Below the pieces are notes generated by a model. The model was not told where the DNA came from. It made no database searches and saw only the letters and a list, made by a program, of their open reading frames with translations. Made by a program: the position numbers and the translations under genes. A stretch of 53,371 nt of DNA, from positions 1-53,371 of the forward strand of contig CAZONK010000002.1 of assembly GCA_964581095.1 (NCBI GenBank), in the 5' to 3' direction. The stretch's first letter is position 1. Every line of letters starts with the position of its first letter. Positions 52,038 through 53,371 of this stretch are shown one piece after another. Origin of the DNA: SZUA-230 sp964581095. Its GTDB lineage: Bacteria > Bacteroidota > Bacteroidia > Cytophagales > Cyclobacteriaceae.

Positions 52038-53371
52038 ATGAGAAATCTACATTATATTTTTTTATTGTTTTTAACCATTTCACTCTTTTCTTGTAAGAAA
52101 GAAGAACCCGTGTTGGGAAATATTACAGGAATTGTACTAAGTGATGGGATACCGGTGTCTTCAGCGCTGGTCAAACTGTTGAGCAATTCGGAAGTAATTC
52201 AAACCACAAGTACCAGTGGTTCCGGACTTTTTGTTTTCTCGAATGTTCCATTAGGAAATTACCAGATCATGGTCACAAAGGAAGGATTTGTCGATTTCGA
52301 AAAATCCGTTAATGTATCTTCAGCGATTATCCAGGAAGTTGAAGTCACATTTATAGCTGAAAATGGAAATATATCAGGTAATGTGACAGATGATAACGGG
52401 TTATCTGTTGCAGGTGTAAGTGTCTCTTTAAAAATGGGATCAACAGAAATTGGTAATACCCAGACAAATGCTTCAGGTGAATTTAGTTTCAATGATATAG
52501 AAACAGGAAATTATGAGTTAAGTTTTACGAAAGATGGATTCGATCCAACAACATCGAGCACAGTTGTAAATCCTAACCAGACCAGCCAGCTTAGTGTGAC
52601 AATGGTAAAAACTTTGGGTGATTTAAATGTGGTCGTAAAAGACAATTTTGGAGGAGCGATATTCAACGCATTCATCGAAATATTGTCCGGCTCAGATGTA
52701 ATTGATTCTCGAAGTCTCGGTTCAAGTGAAAATACAACACTTTTTGAAGATCTACCAACAGGTGATTATAGTGTTCGAATAACGCGAAATGGTTTTATTG
52801 AAGGTTTGGATGATGTAACTGTTGTGAAAGATATTGCCACGGATATAGAATTGCGGCTTTCGCCTGAATCCCTGCCTTCGGGTGGTGTAATGGATTCGAG
52901 AGTTACTTCATCAACTTCCAGCAGTGCATCATTTGTATTGGATATATTTATTTTAGATAGTAACGGTAATTTTGTCACAGGACTTACTCAAAATGATTTT
53001 GTTTTGAGCGACGCAACATTTGGTTCTTTTACTTTTGATTTTACTCCAGAAAATTTCTCGGAATCTAATATCAATTCATCAGATAGTTACTCAGCCGCAA
53101 TGCTAATTGACCAATCTGGAAGTATAAGTGGAACCGATCCGAATCACAGCAGAATTCAGGCTTCAAAACTATTTATGAGCGTATTAGGCCCTGGAGATAA
53201 CGCAGCTCTCGCAGCTTTTAGTTCTGGTTTCGACAGCAAACTGCCGCAAAATCTTACAATTTATGAAAACAGTATTTTTAGTTCCGATGGGTCAATTTTC
53301 TATGATGAGCTCGATGATTTGAAAAGCAAAGTAGGCGGTGGTACTCCACTTTTTAAATCAACTCTCGACAT
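52038..53371 (+). CDS. Lipoprotein with three Cna-B/carboxypeptidase-regulatory-like repeats and a VWA domain (3' end cut)
   Basis: At least 444 residues; the frame runs off the right edge. A lipoprotein signal ends at Cys19 (ISLFSC). Three similar beta-sandwich repeats follow (about residues 28-113, 114-197, 198-282), each with ...GxFxFxxxxxGxYxxxxxxxGF spacing, as in carboxypeptidase-regulatory/Cna-B folds. Then a von Willebrand A domain begins about residue 345: MLIDQSGSISG is the MIDAS motif (DxSxS), and GGGTPLF near 436 supplies the Thr of the metal site. It is probably a cell-surface or periplasmic protein that binds a partner in a metal-dependent way. No short frame of the other strand competes with this reading. 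Confidence 0.85.
   Translation, partial: MRNLHYIFLLFLTISLFSCKKEEPVLGNITGIVLSDGIPVSSALVKLLSNSEVIQTTSTSGSGLFVFSNVPLGNYQIMVTKEGFVDFEKSVNVSSAIIQEVEVTFIAENGNISGNVTDDNGLSVAGVSVSLKMGSTEIGNTQTNASGEFSFNDIETGNYELSFTKDGFDPTTSSTVVNPNQTSQLSVTMVKTLGDLNVVVKDNFGGAIFNAFIEILSGSDVIDSRSLGSSENTTLFEDLPTGDYSVRITRNGFIEGLDDVTVVKDIATDIELRLSPESLPSGGVMDSRVTSSTSSSASFVLDIFILDSNGNFVTGLTQNDFVLSDATFGSFTFDFTPENFSESNINSSDSYSAAMLIDQSGSISGTDPNHSRIQASKLFMSVLGPGDNAALAAFSSGFDSKLPQNLTIYENSIFSSDGSIFYDELDDLKSKVGGGTPLFKSTLD

Noticed and set aside
1..53371. tRNA, rRNA, CRISPR, insertion sequences or prophage genes
   Set aside because: None seen: no cloverleaf-like sequence in the intergenic spaces, no spaced direct repeats of CRISPR size, and no transposase, integrase or phage structural gene.

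Overview
The window is chromosomal DNA of a member of the Bacteroidota, most likely of the Cytophagales or a related order. The evidence is lineage-typical genes (gldA-gldF-gldG gliding ABC genes, DUF4290, DUF3109, a one-cysteine L32, an FtsZ ending in FLHDNVD), several Bacteroidota-type promoter elements (TTTG / TAnnTTTG), the near absence of Shine-Dalgarno sequences, and an AT-rich composition. No tRNA, rRNA, CRISPR array, insertion sequence or prophage was found. Most of the window is housekeeping core genome.

Layout. 1-5268 (minus) is a tight six-gene envelope-type operon: a flippase-like membrane protein, a family 2 glycosyltransferase (GT2), an 87-residue protein, a SpoIIE/PP2C phosphatase, a polysaccharide deacetylase and a second GT2 cut by the left edge. 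5270-10791 holds ruvC, then minus-strand HIT hydrolase and greA, a membrane pentapeptide-repeat protein, a 2-hydroxyacid dehydrogenase, mgtE and rsmA. 10851-16451 (plus) is pdxA, DUF177/yceD, rpmF, fabH, efp, accB and accC, i.e. the start of fatty acid synthesis plus translation genes; the plsX usually found between rpmF and fabH is absent. 16470-17926 (minus) is DUF3109 preceded by a three-Cys-motif partner (TcmP) gene. 18190-22429 (plus) is a UvrD/PcrA helicase, DUF4290 and murA (with Asp in place of the catalytic Cys). 22770-28248 (minus) is dnaN and then gldA-gldF-gldG-DUF4340. 28434-33095 holds a PagL-like lipid A deacylase, a GIN-domain lipoprotein, purine nucleoside phosphorylase, two divergent YceI genes and an FMN reductase, followed by a broken PepSY-type membrane protein gene (33097-33663).

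33736-48974 (minus) is the complete division and cell wall (dcw) cluster in the order mraZ-rsmH-ftsL-ftsI-murE-mraY-murD-ftsW-murG-murC-ftsQ-ftsA-ftsZ, without murF, murB or ddl. Upstream of mraZ lies a clear array of 10-bp spaced AAAGTGG repeats that fits a MraZ operator. Beyond it are decayed sequence, a small membrane protein, a short tandem repeat, a polyprenyl diphosphate synthase, an alpha/beta hydrolase and, running off the right edge, a lipoprotein with three Cna-B-like repeats and a von Willebrand A domain.

Functionally the window is dominated by peptidoglycan precursor synthesis (murA, murC, murD, murE, mraY, murG), septum formation, lipid synthesis (fabH, accBC, polyprenyl carrier) and envelope modification. 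No complete undescribed defence or mobile system was seen. The observations most worth following are the TcmP-DUF3109 pair, the MraZ operator, the MurA Cys-to-Asp change, the six-gene glycosyltransferase/deacetylase/phosphatase operon and the VWA lipoprotein.
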